From contig NZ_VTOJ01000001.1 in NCBI RefSeq assembly GCF_009176545.1, forward strand, positions 868,001 to 932,000: 64,000 nucleotides of DNA, written 5' to 3'. Origin of the DNA: Salinigranum salinum (GTDB lineage Archaea; Halobacteriota; Halobacteria; Halobacteriales; Haloferacaceae). Under the pieces are notes generated by a model. It had not been told where the DNA came from, did no database searches, and saw only the letters and a list, made by a program, of their open reading frames with translations. Position 1 is the stretch's first letter. Each line of letters begins with the position of its first letter. Positions 43,634 through 52,143 of the stretch are shown here, piece after piece. Made by a program: the position numbers and the translations under genes.

Positions 43634-44386
43634 ATGGACCGACTTTTCGGACGCGTGGCCGAACGTAGACGTATGCGGATCGAGGTCAACGGGAAATCGA
43701 TCGTGGTAGCGGCGACGCGGGTGTACGCGCTGTTCGGCCTCGCGGTCAGACGGACGGTCGGCGTGGCGAGCAGATCGGTCTCGCGGCTGCTGTCGTGGGT
43801 GACGCTCGCCGGTCTGCTCGTCGTCTCGTCGGCACGGGACACGCTCGACTGGGCGACATCGGCGTACAGCGACGCGCCGATCCGCGAGACGTCGCGGCTC
43901 CTGTGGAGCGGACTCCTCGGTCGCCGTCCCGACGTCTCACTCCTCGTCGTCCTGCTCGCCCTCCCGCTGGCGCTCGTGACCAACTACTGGGCGGTCGGCG
44001 TCGGATACCCCCGGATCGATCGCTGGGTTCGCGGCACCTGGTTCGGCACGAACCCGCAGCTCGTCGTCTTCGTCGCGCTGGGGGCGCTCGTCGCGCTGGC
44101 TGTACTCAGCGCTGCGCTGAACTCGGGGCTGGTTCCGACGACGGTGCTCGTGACGCTGCCCCTGTTCGGGGTGGCGTTCAGTCGCTACGGGCAGACGCTC
44201 GAACCGTACGGGACGGTCGGCCTCCCGAACGCGGTCGGCGTCGGAGTGCTGCTCGCCGTCGGCTTCGGGGTTCCTATCGCCTGTGCCGGCTTCGCCCTCG
44301 GCATCGCTGCTCGACGAGTGACAGACGTGTTTCGGGGGCGGACCGACGAGAACGCGTGGACCGACGGTGGGCACGCACGCCGGTGA
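43634..44386 (+). CDS. Hypothetical multi-pass membrane protein
   Basis: 250 residues, with five hydrophobic segments (LLSWVTLAGLLVVSSARDTL; VSLLVVLLALPLALVTNYWA; PQLVVFVALGALVALAVLSA; TTVLVTLPLFGVAFSRYGQ; AVGVGVLLAVGFGVPIACAG). ATG 43673 (MRIEVNGKSI) is an alternative and better-looking start, giving 237 residues. No motif points to function. Divergent from the membrane cluster and 154 bases from debris around 44541. Confidence 0.68.
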   Translation: MDRLFGRVAERRRMRIEVNGKSIVVAATRVYALFGLAVRRTVGVASRSVSRLLSWVTLAGLLVVSSARDTLDWATSAYSDAPIRETSRLLWSGLLGRRPDVSLLVVLLALPLALVTNYWAVGVGYPRIDRWVRGTWFGTNPQLVVFVALGALVALAVLSAALNSGLVPTTVLVTLPLFGVAFSRYGQTLEPYGTVGLPNAVGVGVLLAVGFGVPIACAGFALGIAARRVTDVFRGRTDENAWTDGGHARR

Positions 44387-44540
44387 CACGACCACCGCAC
44401 GGTTCACGACGTCGGCGCATGCGCGAGCCACGCGGAGACGCGTTGCCGGCCGACGTCACGACCGACCTCCGCGCCCGTCTTGACGCGTCGCCGGGTCGTC
44501 GGTGCGACACGACGAGGTCGTGTGTCCGACCGACGAGCGG

Positions 44541-44827
44541 CTACTCGGTCACTTCGAGCGTGAAGTGGAACGTCGGCAGTGTCCGTCCGGGGTGGTCGTC
44601 CCGGTAGGAGAGCCGCGGCTCGTTGTCGCAGCTGGACATCGAACTCTCGTCGATCCCCCGGTAGACGGCTGGGTAGGGATCGTCGTGCGGTCGCTCGGCG
44701 CGCCGGCCGCCCGGAGCGGGATGGTCGCGTCACCCTGCGAATCGAACCCGCAGAGGTAACACTGATGAACGAACGTCCGGTCATCCCGGTCGACGGTGAC
44801 TCTGCCCGCGTCGACGTCGGAGACCAC
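44541..44827 (-). pseudogene. Probable frameshifted small gene
   Basis: Two reverse-strand reading frames with good third-position GC and acidic composition join end to end. Upstream part (about 44827-44700): VVSDVDAGRVTVDRDDRTFV, HQCYLCGFDSQGDATIPLRA. Downstream part in the other frame: DDPYPAVYRGIDESSMSSCD, NEPRLSYRDDHPG, and FTLEVTE before the TAG at 44541. Total 287 bases is not a multiple of three, so one base change near 44700 would restore one frame of about 95 residues. It could be a true pseudogene or a base-call error. No family recognised. Divergent from the metallo-hydrolase gene at 44890. Confidence 0.35.
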
Positions 44828-44889
44828 GCCACGAACGGTCCACCGAGCGGACGCATACCTCTTTGGGCGTGCCGCTCCACCGGCTCTCC

Positions 44890-45561
44890 ATGGCACTCCC
44901 ACCCTCAGTACACCTCCTCCCGCTCGAGTTCGAGCACCGGGGCCGACCCGCGACGCTCTCCCCGGTCGCCATCGAGACCGATCGGGGACTCCTCCTCGTC
45001 GACACCGGGCTCGACTCGACGGTCGACCAGCTCGAAGCGCGGCTCGACGACGCGGGGTTCGGCCTCGAGGACCTCCGGCTCGTCCTCCTCACCCACCAGG
45101 ACGTCGACCACGTCGACGCGCTCGCGACCATCACGGACCGGGTCTCCCCCGTCGTCGTCGCCTCCACGCACGCGGCGCAGATCATCGACGGACGCGAGGA
45201 GCCGCGTGGCGGTGTGGGTCGCGGCCGTCCCACACCCGTCCCCGTCGACGTCGAACTCGACGGGTGGGGGACGATCGACACGCGCGCCGGCCCGGCACGG
45301 GTGGTTCCGACGCCCGGACACACGCCCGGACACGTCTCGTTGTACTTCCCCGACGAGCGACTGCTCGTCGCCGCGGACGCACTCACGGCCGACGGCGGCG
45401 TCCTCCAGGGGCCGCGTCCCGAGATGAGCGAAGAGATGGAACTGGCGCTGGAGTCGGTCGGGCGTCTCGCGGAACTCGACGTCGACCACGTCGTCTGCTA
45501 CCACGGCGGCTCCGTCGAGGCGGGGAGCGATCGCATCGCCGAGATCGCCGCGGGCGAGTAG
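44890..45561 (+). CDS. Metallo-beta-lactamase-fold hydrolase
   Basis: 223 residues. Signature THQDVDHVD (a HxDxDH variant of the usual HxHxDH zinc motif: the first motif His is followed by Gln-Asp), third-strand GPARVVPTPGHTPGHVSLYF, metal-bridging Asp in LLVAADALTADGG, and final His in HVVCYHGGSV. The replacement of the second motif His by Asp is shared by some MBL hydrolases acting on lactones or thioesters (AHL lactonase-like have HxHxDH), so substrate is uncertain. ATG 44890 chosen (MALPPSVHLLPLEFEHRGRP). A debris gene lies divergently upstream; small ORFs follow downstream. Confidence 0.87.
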   Translation: MALPPSVHLLPLEFEHRGRPATLSPVAIETDRGLLLVDTGLDSTVDQLEARLDDAGFGLEDLRLVLLTHQDVDHVDALATITDRVSPVVVASTHAAQIIDGREEPRGGVGRGRPTPVPVDVELDGWGTIDTRAGPARVVPTPGHTPGHVSLYFPDERLLVAADALTADGGVLQGPRPEMSEEMELALESVGRLAELDVDHVVCYHGGSVEAGSDRIAEIAAGE

Positions 45562-45575
45562 GCTCAGGTCGCCGG

Positions 45576-45701
45576 CTACGACGTCTCGAGAGGGACACGG
45601 CGGCGTTCCACGGCTTTCGTCACCGAGTAGACGTGGAGGAGCGTACTGATCGGCACCAGGAAGAACGGCACGAGACCCAGAGGCCACCCCGTCGACGTCA
45701 C
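45576..45701 (-). CDS. Possible short membrane protein or remnant
   Basis: 41 codons from GTG 45701: VTSTGWPLGLVPFFLVPIST, LLHVYSVTKAVERRRVPLE, TS. One hydrophobic segment followed by a basic tail, a layout seen at the C-terminus of several haloarchaeal membrane proteins. Upstream in frame it stays open without an obvious start, so it may be the end of a decayed gene. Confidence 0.3.
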   Translation of the reverse strand: MTSTGWPLGLVPFFLVPISTLLHVYSVTKAVERRRVPLETS

Positions 45702-45716
45702 GATTCGAAAATTGAA

Positions 45717-45827
45717 GTGAAGCTCGACGACGGCACGGTCGCCGCCGAGAGCCAGCGTGCCGAGATCGCAGAGCGGTGGAGGATCTGGGCGAGGAGAAAG
45801 CCACCCGACGAGGTGAACCCGGTGTGA
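45717..45827 (+). CDS. Possible small charged protein or remnant
   Basis: 36 codons from GTG 45717: VKLDDGTVAAESQRAEIAER followed by WRIWARRKPPDEVNPV. Codon use has the strong third-position GC of real genes. No ATG upstream and no known family; an in-frame KIE precedes the GTG. Either a micro-protein or the end of a lost gene. Confidence 0.3.
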   Translation: MKLDDGTVAAESQRAEIAERWRIWARRKPPDEVNPV

Positions 45828-45837
45828 TCGTCCGCGC

Positions 45838-45957
45838 GGTGGGTCCGACGCCGACCGAACGGTGTGACTGCTGTGCCGTGGGTCCGACTACACGATGGAC
45901 GACCGCACGACGTGACCGTCCGCGTGGCGTGATCGGTGCAGAGCCGGTGGGACCGAC
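45838..45957. repeat. Triplicated GGTGGGTCCGAC-like motif ahead of the cyclase gene
   Basis: The motif occurs at 45838-45849 (GGTGGGTCCGAC), 45877-45888 (CGTGGGTCCGAC) and 45946-45957 (GGTGGGACCGAC). A TGATCG element lies ahead of the first and third copies. The copies lie 15-165 bases upstream of the TATA-like box of the cyclase gene. Confidence 0.4.
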
Positions 45958-45970
45958 CACACCACCAGCG

Positions 45971-45980
45971 CTCTATTTAC
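45971..45980 (+). promoter_or_regulatory. TATA-like box of the cyclase-racemase operon
   Basis: CTCTATTTAC lies 23-32 bases ahead of ATG 46003, suitable for a leaderless transcript. Confidence 0.55.
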
Positions 45981-46002
45981 CGCGTCGGCGTCGACGAGTC
46001 GT

Positions 46003-46641
46003 ATGCTCGTGGACATGAGCCTCCCACTCGAGGACGGGATGATACTGTTTCCCGGTCTGCCCCCGTTCGAATCCGAACGCTCGGTCTCGAGCGAGACGGG
46101 CGCCGTCACGCACCGCTTCTCCTCGAACACCCATCAGGGCACGCACGTCGACGCCCCCCGTCACTACGTCGACGACGGCGCGACCGTCGGCTCCTTCGCG
46201 GTCGACCGCTGGGTCGGCCCCGCGCGGGTCGTCGACCTGCGGGACCATCGGGGCGAGCCGATCGACGCCGACCTGCTGGAGCGCGCTGGCGACGACGTCT
46301 CTTCCGGCGATCGAGTCGTCCTGTTGACCGGGGACGTCGACCATCGCTTCGGCGACGCGGACTTCTTCGACGAGGCGGCCCACCTCACCGCCTCCGGCGC
46401 GGAGTGGCTGGTCGACCGCGACGTGGATCTGATCGCCAACGACTTCCTCACCGAGGCGCTCGACGATCCGGCGCGGCCGGTCCACAGGACGCTCCTCGGC
46501 GCCGGCATCCCCATCGTCGAGTACCTCTGCGAGGCCGACGCGGTCGCCCCGTTCGACCGCGTCGACTTCACCTGCCTCCCGCTCAGCATGCCGGCGTTCG
46601 AGGCCGCACCGGTCCGGGCGGTCGCCCGAACGGAGCCGTGA
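46003..46641 (+). CDS. Cyclase-family metal-dependent hydrolase (kynurenine formamidase-like)
   Basis: 212 residues. The cyclase signature is present at residues 44-54: HQGTHVDAPRH, with metal ligands His44, His48, Asp50 and catalytic His54. DMSLPLEDGMILFPG and DFTCLPLSMPAFEAAPVRAV, the family's other conserved parts, follow the same order. Members hydrolyse formamides, cyclic imides or lactone/lactams, for example N-formylkynurenine or isatin. The stop overlaps the GTG start of the racemase-family gene by four bases, so the two are coupled. With the neighbouring cyclodeaminase and amine oxidase it suggests breakdown of an amino-acid-like or N-heterocyclic compound. Actual substrate unknown. 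Confidence 0.88.
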   Translation: MLVDMSLPLEDGMILFPGLPPFESERSVSSETGAVTHRFSSNTHQGTHVDAPRHYVDDGATVGSFAVDRWVGPARVVDLRDHRGEPIDADLLERAGDDVSSGDRVVLLTGDVDHRFGDADFFDEAAHLTASGAEWLVDRDVDLIANDFLTEALDDPARPVHRTLLGAGIPIVEYLCEADAVAPFDRVDFTCLPLSMPAFEAAPVRAVARTEP

Positions 46642-47417
46642 CCGACGACTCCAGCCGGGACCGATCCCCGTGCCGGCCCCGGGAGCCACCGATCGCCGAC
46701 GGCGGGCAGCCTGGCCGAGCGGATTCTGGGGACGCCGCGCTGGGCGTCCTGCTGCTCGACACGGCGTTCGACCGGGTGCCGGGCGACGTCGGCAACCCTG
46801 CGTCGTACGACTACCCGGTCTGCCTCGAGACCGTCCCGGGTGCGGATCCCGAACGAGTGGTCCGGGCGGGCGACACCGACCCCGCGCTCGTCGACCCCTT
46901 CGTCGACGCGGCGCGCCGCCTCGTCGACCGTGGGGCCGTCGCAGTCGTCACCAGCTGTGGCTTCCTTCTCCCGTACCAGACGACGCTGGCCGAGCGAATC
47001 GAGGTCCCGCTGTTCACCAGCAGCCTCCTCCAGCTCCCGCTGGTCGCGTCGACGCTCGCGTCCGACCGACGGATCGGCGTCCTGTCGGCCGACGAACGCT
47101 CGTTCGCGCGGCTGTCGCACCCGGTGCTGTCCGCACACGCCGACCGGCTGGTCGTCGAGGGCCTGGCCGAGAGTCGCCCGTTCCAGCGCGTGTTCGTCGA
47201 AGAGCGTCGCGAGCGCCCCGACGAAGGGGCGGTCGGTGACGACGTGGTCGCGGCCGTCGAACGGCTCCTCGACCGGGACGTCGGCGCTCTCCTCTTCGAG
47301 TGTACGAACCTCCGGCCGTACCTCGGTCGAGTGCGGGACGTGACCGACCTCCCGGTGTACGACTACCTCACGCTGGCGGATCTGGCCTGGCGTGCGGCCG
47401 GCGGGCACCACGGCTGA
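46638..47417 (+). CDS. Asp/Glu racemase superfamily protein
   Basis: 259 residues from GTG 46638. The two catalytic-cysteine neighbourhoods of the superfamily are seen: VVTSCGFLLPYQ (first Cys) and LLFECTNLRPYLG (second Cys), with LGVLLLDTAFDRVPGDVGNP as first strand and loop. Related enzymes include hydantoin racemase, maleate isomerase and arylmalonate decarboxylase, all using one or both cysteines. The N-terminal about 35 residues are low-complexity. Overlap with the cyclase gene gives a two-gene operon; a cyclase plus a racemase could process a cyclic imide or hydantoin. Specific chemistry cannot be fixed from sequence. Confidence 0.8.
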   Translation: MTDDSSRDRSPCRPREPPIADGGQPGRADSGDAALGVLLLDTAFDRVPGDVGNPASYDYPVCLETVPGADPERVVRAGDTDPALVDPFVDAARRLVDRGAVAVVTSCGFLLPYQTTLAERIEVPLFTSSLLQLPLVASTLASDRRIGVLSADERSFARLSHPVLSAHADRLVVEGLAESRPFQRVFVEERRERPDEGAVGDDVVAAVERLLDRDVGALLFECTNLRPYLGRVRDVTDLPVYDYLTLADLAWRAAGGHHG

Positions 47418-47449
47418 GCCGCGTTCGCGCTCGTTGGTCGAGCTCCGAC

Positions 47450-48448
47450 CTACGGGAGCCGCATCCCCTCGCTCTTCGGCGTCAGCCGAAGTGTCGTCCC
47501 TCGACCACGCTCGCGGGCGCGTTCGTACACCAGGTGGGCGGCGGCGATGGTCTCGATCCCGGTGCCGCCCATGTCGAACACGGTCACCTGCTCGTCGTCG
47601 GTTCGGCCGGGGGCCGTCCCCGCGAGCACGGCCCCCAGGTCGGCGTGGACGTGCGACTCGTCGACCGCCCCCTCGGCGATCGCGCCCAGCAGTTCGCCCG
47701 ACATCTCCAGCGCCTGCGCCCGCACGTCGGGCACGTAGCGACTCTTCGCGACCGTCGCCGCGTCGAGTTCCCGCCGCGTCGGGTGGGACTGTCCCATCGC
47801 CGTGACGTGGGTTCCCGGTGCGATGTCGGCCGCGTCGACGACCGGCTCGTGTGCCGTCGTCGCTGTCACGACCACGTCGGCGTCCCGGACGGCGGCGCTC
47901 GCGGTGTCGACCGCGACGACGTCGACACCGAGCGCGTCGGCCATCCGGTCGGCGAACGCCTCGCGGTTGGCCCGCGTGGGCGAGAACGCCCGGACCTCGC
48001 GCAGGTCGCGGACCGTCGCGATCGCCAGGAGCTGCGCGGCCGCCTGCGGGCCCGTCCCGACGATCCCGACGACGCTCGCGTCCGCGCGAGCGAGGGCGTC
48101 GACGCCGACCGCCCCGGTCGCGCCCGTCTTGTACGGGTTGATGCCGACGCTGTCGACGAGCGCCAGCGGCGCGCCCGTGTCGGCGTCCGCGAGCACGGTC
48201 AGGAACCACGCGTCGTCGTCGCCGAACCCACCCCAGTACGTGAACGTCCCCATCACGCCGGCACCGACGAGGATCGCCCCGTAGTACATGAGCATCCCGT
48301 CGGGCGACTCCCGGAAGAGTTTCACCTCCGACCCGAGCCGGTCCGCCTCGCCGAACGCGCGGTAGGCGTCGCGGACGGCCCCGACGACGGTCGGCACGTC
48401 GACCAGGTCCGCCACGTCGTCGCTGTCCAGGTACAGCAGCTCGGTCAT
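47450..48448 (-). CDS. Ornithine cyclodeaminase/mu-crystallin family NAD(P)-binding protein
   Basis: 332 residues. N-terminal MTELLYLDSDDVADLVDVPT and substrate region FRESPDGMLMYYGAILVGAG; the dinucleotide-binding Rossmann part begins at VVGIVGTGPQAAAQLLAIAT, then VRAFSPTRANREAFADRMAD, DVVVTATTAHEPVV. This family includes ornithine cyclodeaminase, alanine dehydrogenase (archaeal type), ketimine reductase and N-(aminocarboxyethyl)-amino acid synthases. Without the ligand-specific residues resolved, a ketimine/imine-reducing role is equally possible. It converges on the racemase gene (32-base gap) and is followed, on the same strand upstream, by the FAD amine oxidase gene (89-base gap). Confidence 0.85.
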   Translation of the reverse strand: MTELLYLDSDDVADLVDVPTVVGAVRDAYRAFGEADRLGSEVKLFRESPDGMLMYYGAILVGAGVMGTFTYWGGFGDDDAWFLTVLADADTGAPLALVDSVGINPYKTGATGAVGVDALARADASVVGIVGTGPQAAAQLLAIATVRDLREVRAFSPTRANREAFADRMADALGVDVVAVDTASAAVRDADVVVTATTAHEPVVDAADIAPGTHVTAMGQSHPTRRELDAATVAKSRYVPDVRAQALEMSGELLGAIAEGAVDESHVHADLGAVLAGTAPGRTDDEQVTVFDMGGTGIETIAAAHLVYERARERGRGTTLRLTPKSEGMRLP

Positions 48449-48537
48449 ACCAGTGGGTCCCCTGACGGGAGAATAACGCTGTCGCTCGCTCGGGTGTCGG
48501 TCTCGATCGTCGCCTCGGTTCGATTCGAGACCGGCAG

Positions 48538-49701
48538 TCAGGCCATCCCCTCGGGGTCGATCCGGTCCGTTCGCTCGAACCGATCGAGCGCGAGCTGGTC
48601 GACGTCGAACCGGTCGGTGCTGCCCGTCGCGAGCAGGTCGGCCATCGCCGCGCCGACGACGGGCGACTGCTGGACGCCGTGACCGGAGAAACCGCAGGCG
48701 ACGTGGAACCCCTCGACGTCGGTCGGCCCGAGGATGGCGTGGCCGTCGGGCGTGTGTGACTGGACGCCGCCCCACCCGTTCACCACGTCGAGGTCGGCCA
48801 GCCCCGGGAGCAGGCGCTCGACCTTCTCCGTCGTCCGGAGGTAGTAGTCGTAGCCCACGGACCCCTCGGTGGCCGTGTCGGGATCGGCGACGTCGTGGAC
48901 GTCCTGCGCCGTGTCACAGACGAGCAGCGAGCCGTTGCGTTCGGCCTCGACGTAACACTCCCACTCGGGGTCGATCACGAGCGGGCCGCTGGCCCCCTCC
49001 ATGGGGCTGGTGACCATGATCCGCCGCAGGAAGAAGGACAGCGGGAGGCCGACACCGACCATCGCCCCCACGCGGGCGGCCCAGGGACCGGCGGCGTCGA
49101 GCACCGCGCCGACCGCGTACCGCCCGGCCTCGGTCTCGACGGCCACGACCGCGCCGTCCTCCACGACGACGTCGGTCACGGCGGTCTTGGTGTGGATCGT
49201 CGCACCTCGATCGACCGCCGCGCTGGCGAACCCCTGCGTCAGCGAGTGTGGGTCGACGTGTCCGCAGTCCGGGCCGTACAGCGCCCCCTGGATCGCCGCG
49301 GCGTCCAGTCCGGGGAACGTCTCGGCGGCGTCCGCGGCGGAGCGGATCTCGGCGGTGACGCCCTGCTCTCGGAGGTCGACCGCGAGGTCGCGCCAGCGGG
49401 CGGCCCACTCGTCGGTGTGGTACAGGTACATGTAGCCGTTCTGCCGGAAGTCGAGCGGCTCGCCGACGCGCTCCTCGAACGTCTGGAAGTAGTCGATCGC
49501 CCGGTTGCCGATCTCGACGTTGAGCGGGGTGGTGTACGTGTTCCGGACGCCCCCCGCGGCCTTGCTGGTCGACCCGGAGCCGAGCTGACCCTTCTCGAAG
49601 AGGACGCCGGCGACGTCGTGTTGTTCGGCGAGGTGGAACAGCGTGCTCGTGCCGACGGCACCGCCGCCGACGATGGCGACCGGCGCGGACGCGTCTGACA
49701 T
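48538..49701 (-). CDS. FAD-dependent amine/amino-acid oxidase (DAO/sarcosine oxidase type)
   Basis: 387 residues. FAD-binding GGGAVGTSTLFHLAEQ at the N-terminus, the DAO family's HVDPHSLTQGFASAAVDRGA and FHVACGFSGHGVQQSPVVGA near the C-terminus. Members oxidise secondary or D-amines, for example sarcosine, D-amino acids or glycine betaine derivatives. ATG 49701 (MSDASAPVAIVGGGAVGTST) is preferred to a longer upstream start. Sits with a cyclodeaminase-family gene on the same strand and diverges from the ThDP-enzyme gene; together they could turn an amino acid derivative into an oxo or imino acid. Confidence 0.9.
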   Translation of the reverse strand: MSDASAPVAIVGGGAVGTSTLFHLAEQHDVAGVLFEKGQLGSGSTSKAAGGVRNTYTTPLNVEIGNRAIDYFQTFEERVGEPLDFRQNGYMYLYHTDEWAARWRDLAVDLREQGVTAEIRSAADAAETFPGLDAAAIQGALYGPDCGHVDPHSLTQGFASAAVDRGATIHTKTAVTDVVVEDGAVVAVETEAGRYAVGAVLDAAGPWAARVGAMVGVGLPLSFFLRRIMVTSPMEGASGPLVIDPEWECYVEAERNGSLLVCDTAQDVHDVADPDTATEGSVGYDYYLRTTEKVERLLPGLADLDVVNGWGGVQSHTPDGHAILGPTDVEGFHVACGFSGHGVQQSPVVGAAMADLLATGSTDRFDVDQLALDRFERTDRIDPEGMA

Positions 49702-49847
49702 CGGTGTCCCAACGGACGGGGTGGTAAAGACGCTTTCCACGGTCCCGTGAGCCGGTCGGATCGGGTGGCGTCGACGCTCGGCGTGCCCGGTGACGACCCG
49801 TCAGCCGCGTGGATACATTGACGACCCGTGTGACCGATGTGCACACC

Positions 49848-51527
49848 ATGCCAGACGGAGCGACACAGCTGGTCCGGAGCCTCGCAGCCCACGACGTCTC
49901 TCACGTGTTCGGCGTCTGTGGCGACACGAGCGTCGGCCTCTACCACGCACTCGCGGAGACCGACGCCGGGAGCGAGATCACCCACGTCCTCGCCCGGGAC
50001 GAACGGGCCGCGTCGTTCATGGCCGACGCCTACGCCCGCCTCTCCGGTCGGCCCGGCGTCTGCGAGGGTCCGAGCGGCGGCGGCGCGACGTACCTGCTCC
50101 CCGGCCTCGCGGAGGCGAACGATTCGTGTGTGCCCGTCGTTGGCCTCAACACCACGACGCCGGTCCGACACCGCGGCCGTGGCGTCCTCACGGAACTCGA
50201 TCAGACTGCGCTCTTCGCCCCCGTGACCAAGTGGAACGCCTCGGCCGACCACCCCGACCGGGTACCGGGACTGGTCCGCGAGGCGTTCCGCCGGGCGACC
50301 GCCGGACGACCCGGTGCGACCCACCTGGCGCTCCCGATGGACACGCTGGCCGACGAGTCTGACAGCGAGGTGTACGCGTCGGATCGGGCGACGCGCTGTC
50401 CGGTCACCCGCCCCCACCCCGTGCCCGAGTCGCTCGACCGGGCGGCCGACCGCATCCGGGCGGCCGACCGCCCCGTGATCGTCGCCGGTGGCGGCGTCCA
50501 CACGTCGCGTGCGTGGACCGAACTCCGGACGTTCGCCGAGACGGCCGAACTCCCCGTGGCGGAGACGCTGACCAGCGTCGGCTGCATCGGCGACTCGCCC
50601 TGGGCGCTCGGGGTCGTCGGCGAGAACGGCGGCCGCGACTACGCCACCGACGTGGTCGTCGAGGCGGACCTCCTCCTCCTCGCCGGGACGGCCGTCGAGA
50701 GCGTCTGGACGGCGAAGTGGTCCCAGCCGCCGGACCGCGCGACCGAGATCGTCCACGTCGACGTCGCCCCCGAGTCGATCGGGAAGAACTACGAGACGAC
50801 CGTGGCCGTCGCGGGCGACCTGCGCGTCGCGCTCGACGGCCTCCTCGACCGGATCGACGGCCCCGTCGCCGCGTGGGACGCCGACGATCTCCGTCGGCGC
50901 GACGAGGCGTGGCGTACACCCTACGTCGAGCGGTTCGACGCCGACGACTTCCCCCTCCGGCCCGAGCGACTGGTCGCCGGCGCGAACGAGGTCCTCGGCC
51001 CCGACGCGGTCCTCGTCTCCGACCCCGGCACGACGTGTCCGTACTTCGCGTCGCTGTACGAGTTCACCGAACCCGGTCGCCACTGGCTCACGCCACGGGC
51101 GCACGGGGCGCTCGGCTACGCCGTCCCCGGCGTCGTCGGGGCGCACTACGCACGCCCGGACGCCACCGTGGTCGGACTGACCGGCGACGGGAGCCTCGGG
51201 ACGTGTCTCGGCAGTCTCGAAACCCTCGCCCGACTGGACGTCCCCGTCACCGTCGTCGTCGTCAACAACGACTCCTTCTCGTGGATCGAGGCGGGCCAGC
51301 GCAACTTCGCCGACTTCTCCTTCGGTGTCGACTTCGGGAGCGCCGACTACGCCGCCGTCGCGGCGGAACTGGGACTCGCGGGGTTCCGCGTCGACTCCGC
51401 CGCGGGGTACGAGGAGGCTCTCGCCGAGGCGGTCGCCTACGACGGGCCCGCGCTCGTCGACGTCCCCACGATGCCGCTCCCGGCGATCGACGACGTGCCC
51501 GTCGACTGGCTGGAACCCGGCGAGTGA
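49848..51527 (+). CDS. Thiamine-diphosphate-dependent enzyme (acetolactate synthase-like)
   Basis: 559 residues. The three-domain ThDP layout is visible: Pyr domain with the activating Glu in LARDERAASFMADAYARLSG, central Rossmann-like domain (ADRPVIVAGGGVHTSRAWTE), and PP domain with the ThDP/Mg motif GDGSLGTCLGSLETLARLDV, then VVVNNDSFSWIE. It resembles acetolactate synthase large subunit and decarboxylases such as benzoylformate or sulfopyruvate decarboxylase, but no small regulatory subunit gene is adjacent, so biosynthetic acetolactate synthase is unlikely. It may act on an oxo acid made by the adjacent oxidase. ATG 49848 preferred; GTG 49809 and 49830 are also in frame. 147 bases separate it from the divergent oxidase. 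Confidence 0.88.
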   Translation: MPDGATQLVRSLAAHDVSHVFGVCGDTSVGLYHALAETDAGSEITHVLARDERAASFMADAYARLSGRPGVCEGPSGGGATYLLPGLAEANDSCVPVVGLNTTTPVRHRGRGVLTELDQTALFAPVTKWNASADHPDRVPGLVREAFRRATAGRPGATHLALPMDTLADESDSEVYASDRATRCPVTRPHPVPESLDRAADRIRAADRPVIVAGGGVHTSRAWTELRTFAETAELPVAETLTSVGCIGDSPWALGVVGENGGRDYATDVVVEADLLLLAGTAVESVWTAKWSQPPDRATEIVHVDVAPESIGKNYETTVAVAGDLRVALDGLLDRIDGPVAAWDADDLRRRDEAWRTPYVERFDADDFPLRPERLVAGANEVLGPDAVLVSDPGTTCPYFASLYEFTEPGRHWLTPRAHGALGYAVPGVVGAHYARPDATVVGLTGDGSLGTCLGSLETLARLDVPVTVVVVNNDSFSWIEAGQRNFADFSFGVDFGSADYAAVAAELGLAGFRVDSAAGYEEALAEAVAYDGPALVDVPTMPLPAIDDVPVDWLEPGE

Positions 51528-51636
51528 GCGGGTGTTCGGTGTCGAACTGGGGCGGGACCGATCGACGGGTCGTGACGACACGAACAGCGGCGGGGGAGGA
51601 ACGCGGTCGACGGCGGGAGGGGCCGCCCCAGTTTCG

Positions 51637-52056
51637 TCAGAAGACCGCGCCGCAACTCGGACACGTGCCCGCCTCGCGCCCGATCTCCGACTTGCAGTTG
51701 CTACAGTACCGCCTCGATCCGGTTCTGAGCCGTCGGCCGACTGGACGCTCGTCCTCGGGTCCGAGTTCGGCCCCGCACTCGCCGCAGTAGTTCTGCGCGT
51801 CGTCGTGCTTCGACGAACAGGTGGGACAGACGCGGACCCGCTCCGATTCCGGTTTCGGCTCCGCCGCCGCCTCCTCGTCGACCGGGTCGTCCGTGACCAG
51901 GACGACTACGCCGTAGACGATGGCCCCGAACAGTCCAGTAACGAAGGTCAGGACGGCCCAGAAGCCGCCGTGCCGACCGCGTCTGCTCGCGTCGATAGCG
52001 ACGGCGAACGCGACTATCGCCCAAACGAACACGACGAGGACTAGCTCGCCGGCCAT
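51637..52056 (-). CDS. Membrane protein with C-terminal double zinc ribbon
   Basis: 139 residues. Two N-terminal hydrophobic segments (LVLVVFVWAIVAFAVAIDAS and WAVLTFVTGLFGAIVYGVVV) then an acidic linker and two zinc ribbons: CPTCSSKHDDAQNYCGECGA (C-x2-C and C-x2-C) and CSNCKSEIGREAGTCPSCGA. Haloarchaeal proteins with this layout are common; ribbons may interact with proteins or nucleic acids at the membrane. Converges on the ThDP-enzyme gene, and its divergent neighbour is an NTF2-like gene with 87 bases between. Confidence 0.85.
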   Translation of the reverse strand: MAGELVLVVFVWAIVAFAVAIDASRRGRHGGFWAVLTFVTGLFGAIVYGVVVLVTDDPVDEEAAAEPKPESERVRVCPTCSSKHDDAQNYCGECGAELGPEDERPVGRRLRTGSRRYCSNCKSEIGREAGTCPSCGAVF

Positions 52057-52143
52057 GATCGCCCTTCACGACGACGGGCAAAGGATCTACTCTCGACGAG
52101 TCGCCGGCAAAGAGTTATACCACGCTCGTCGGTGAGTAGGGAC

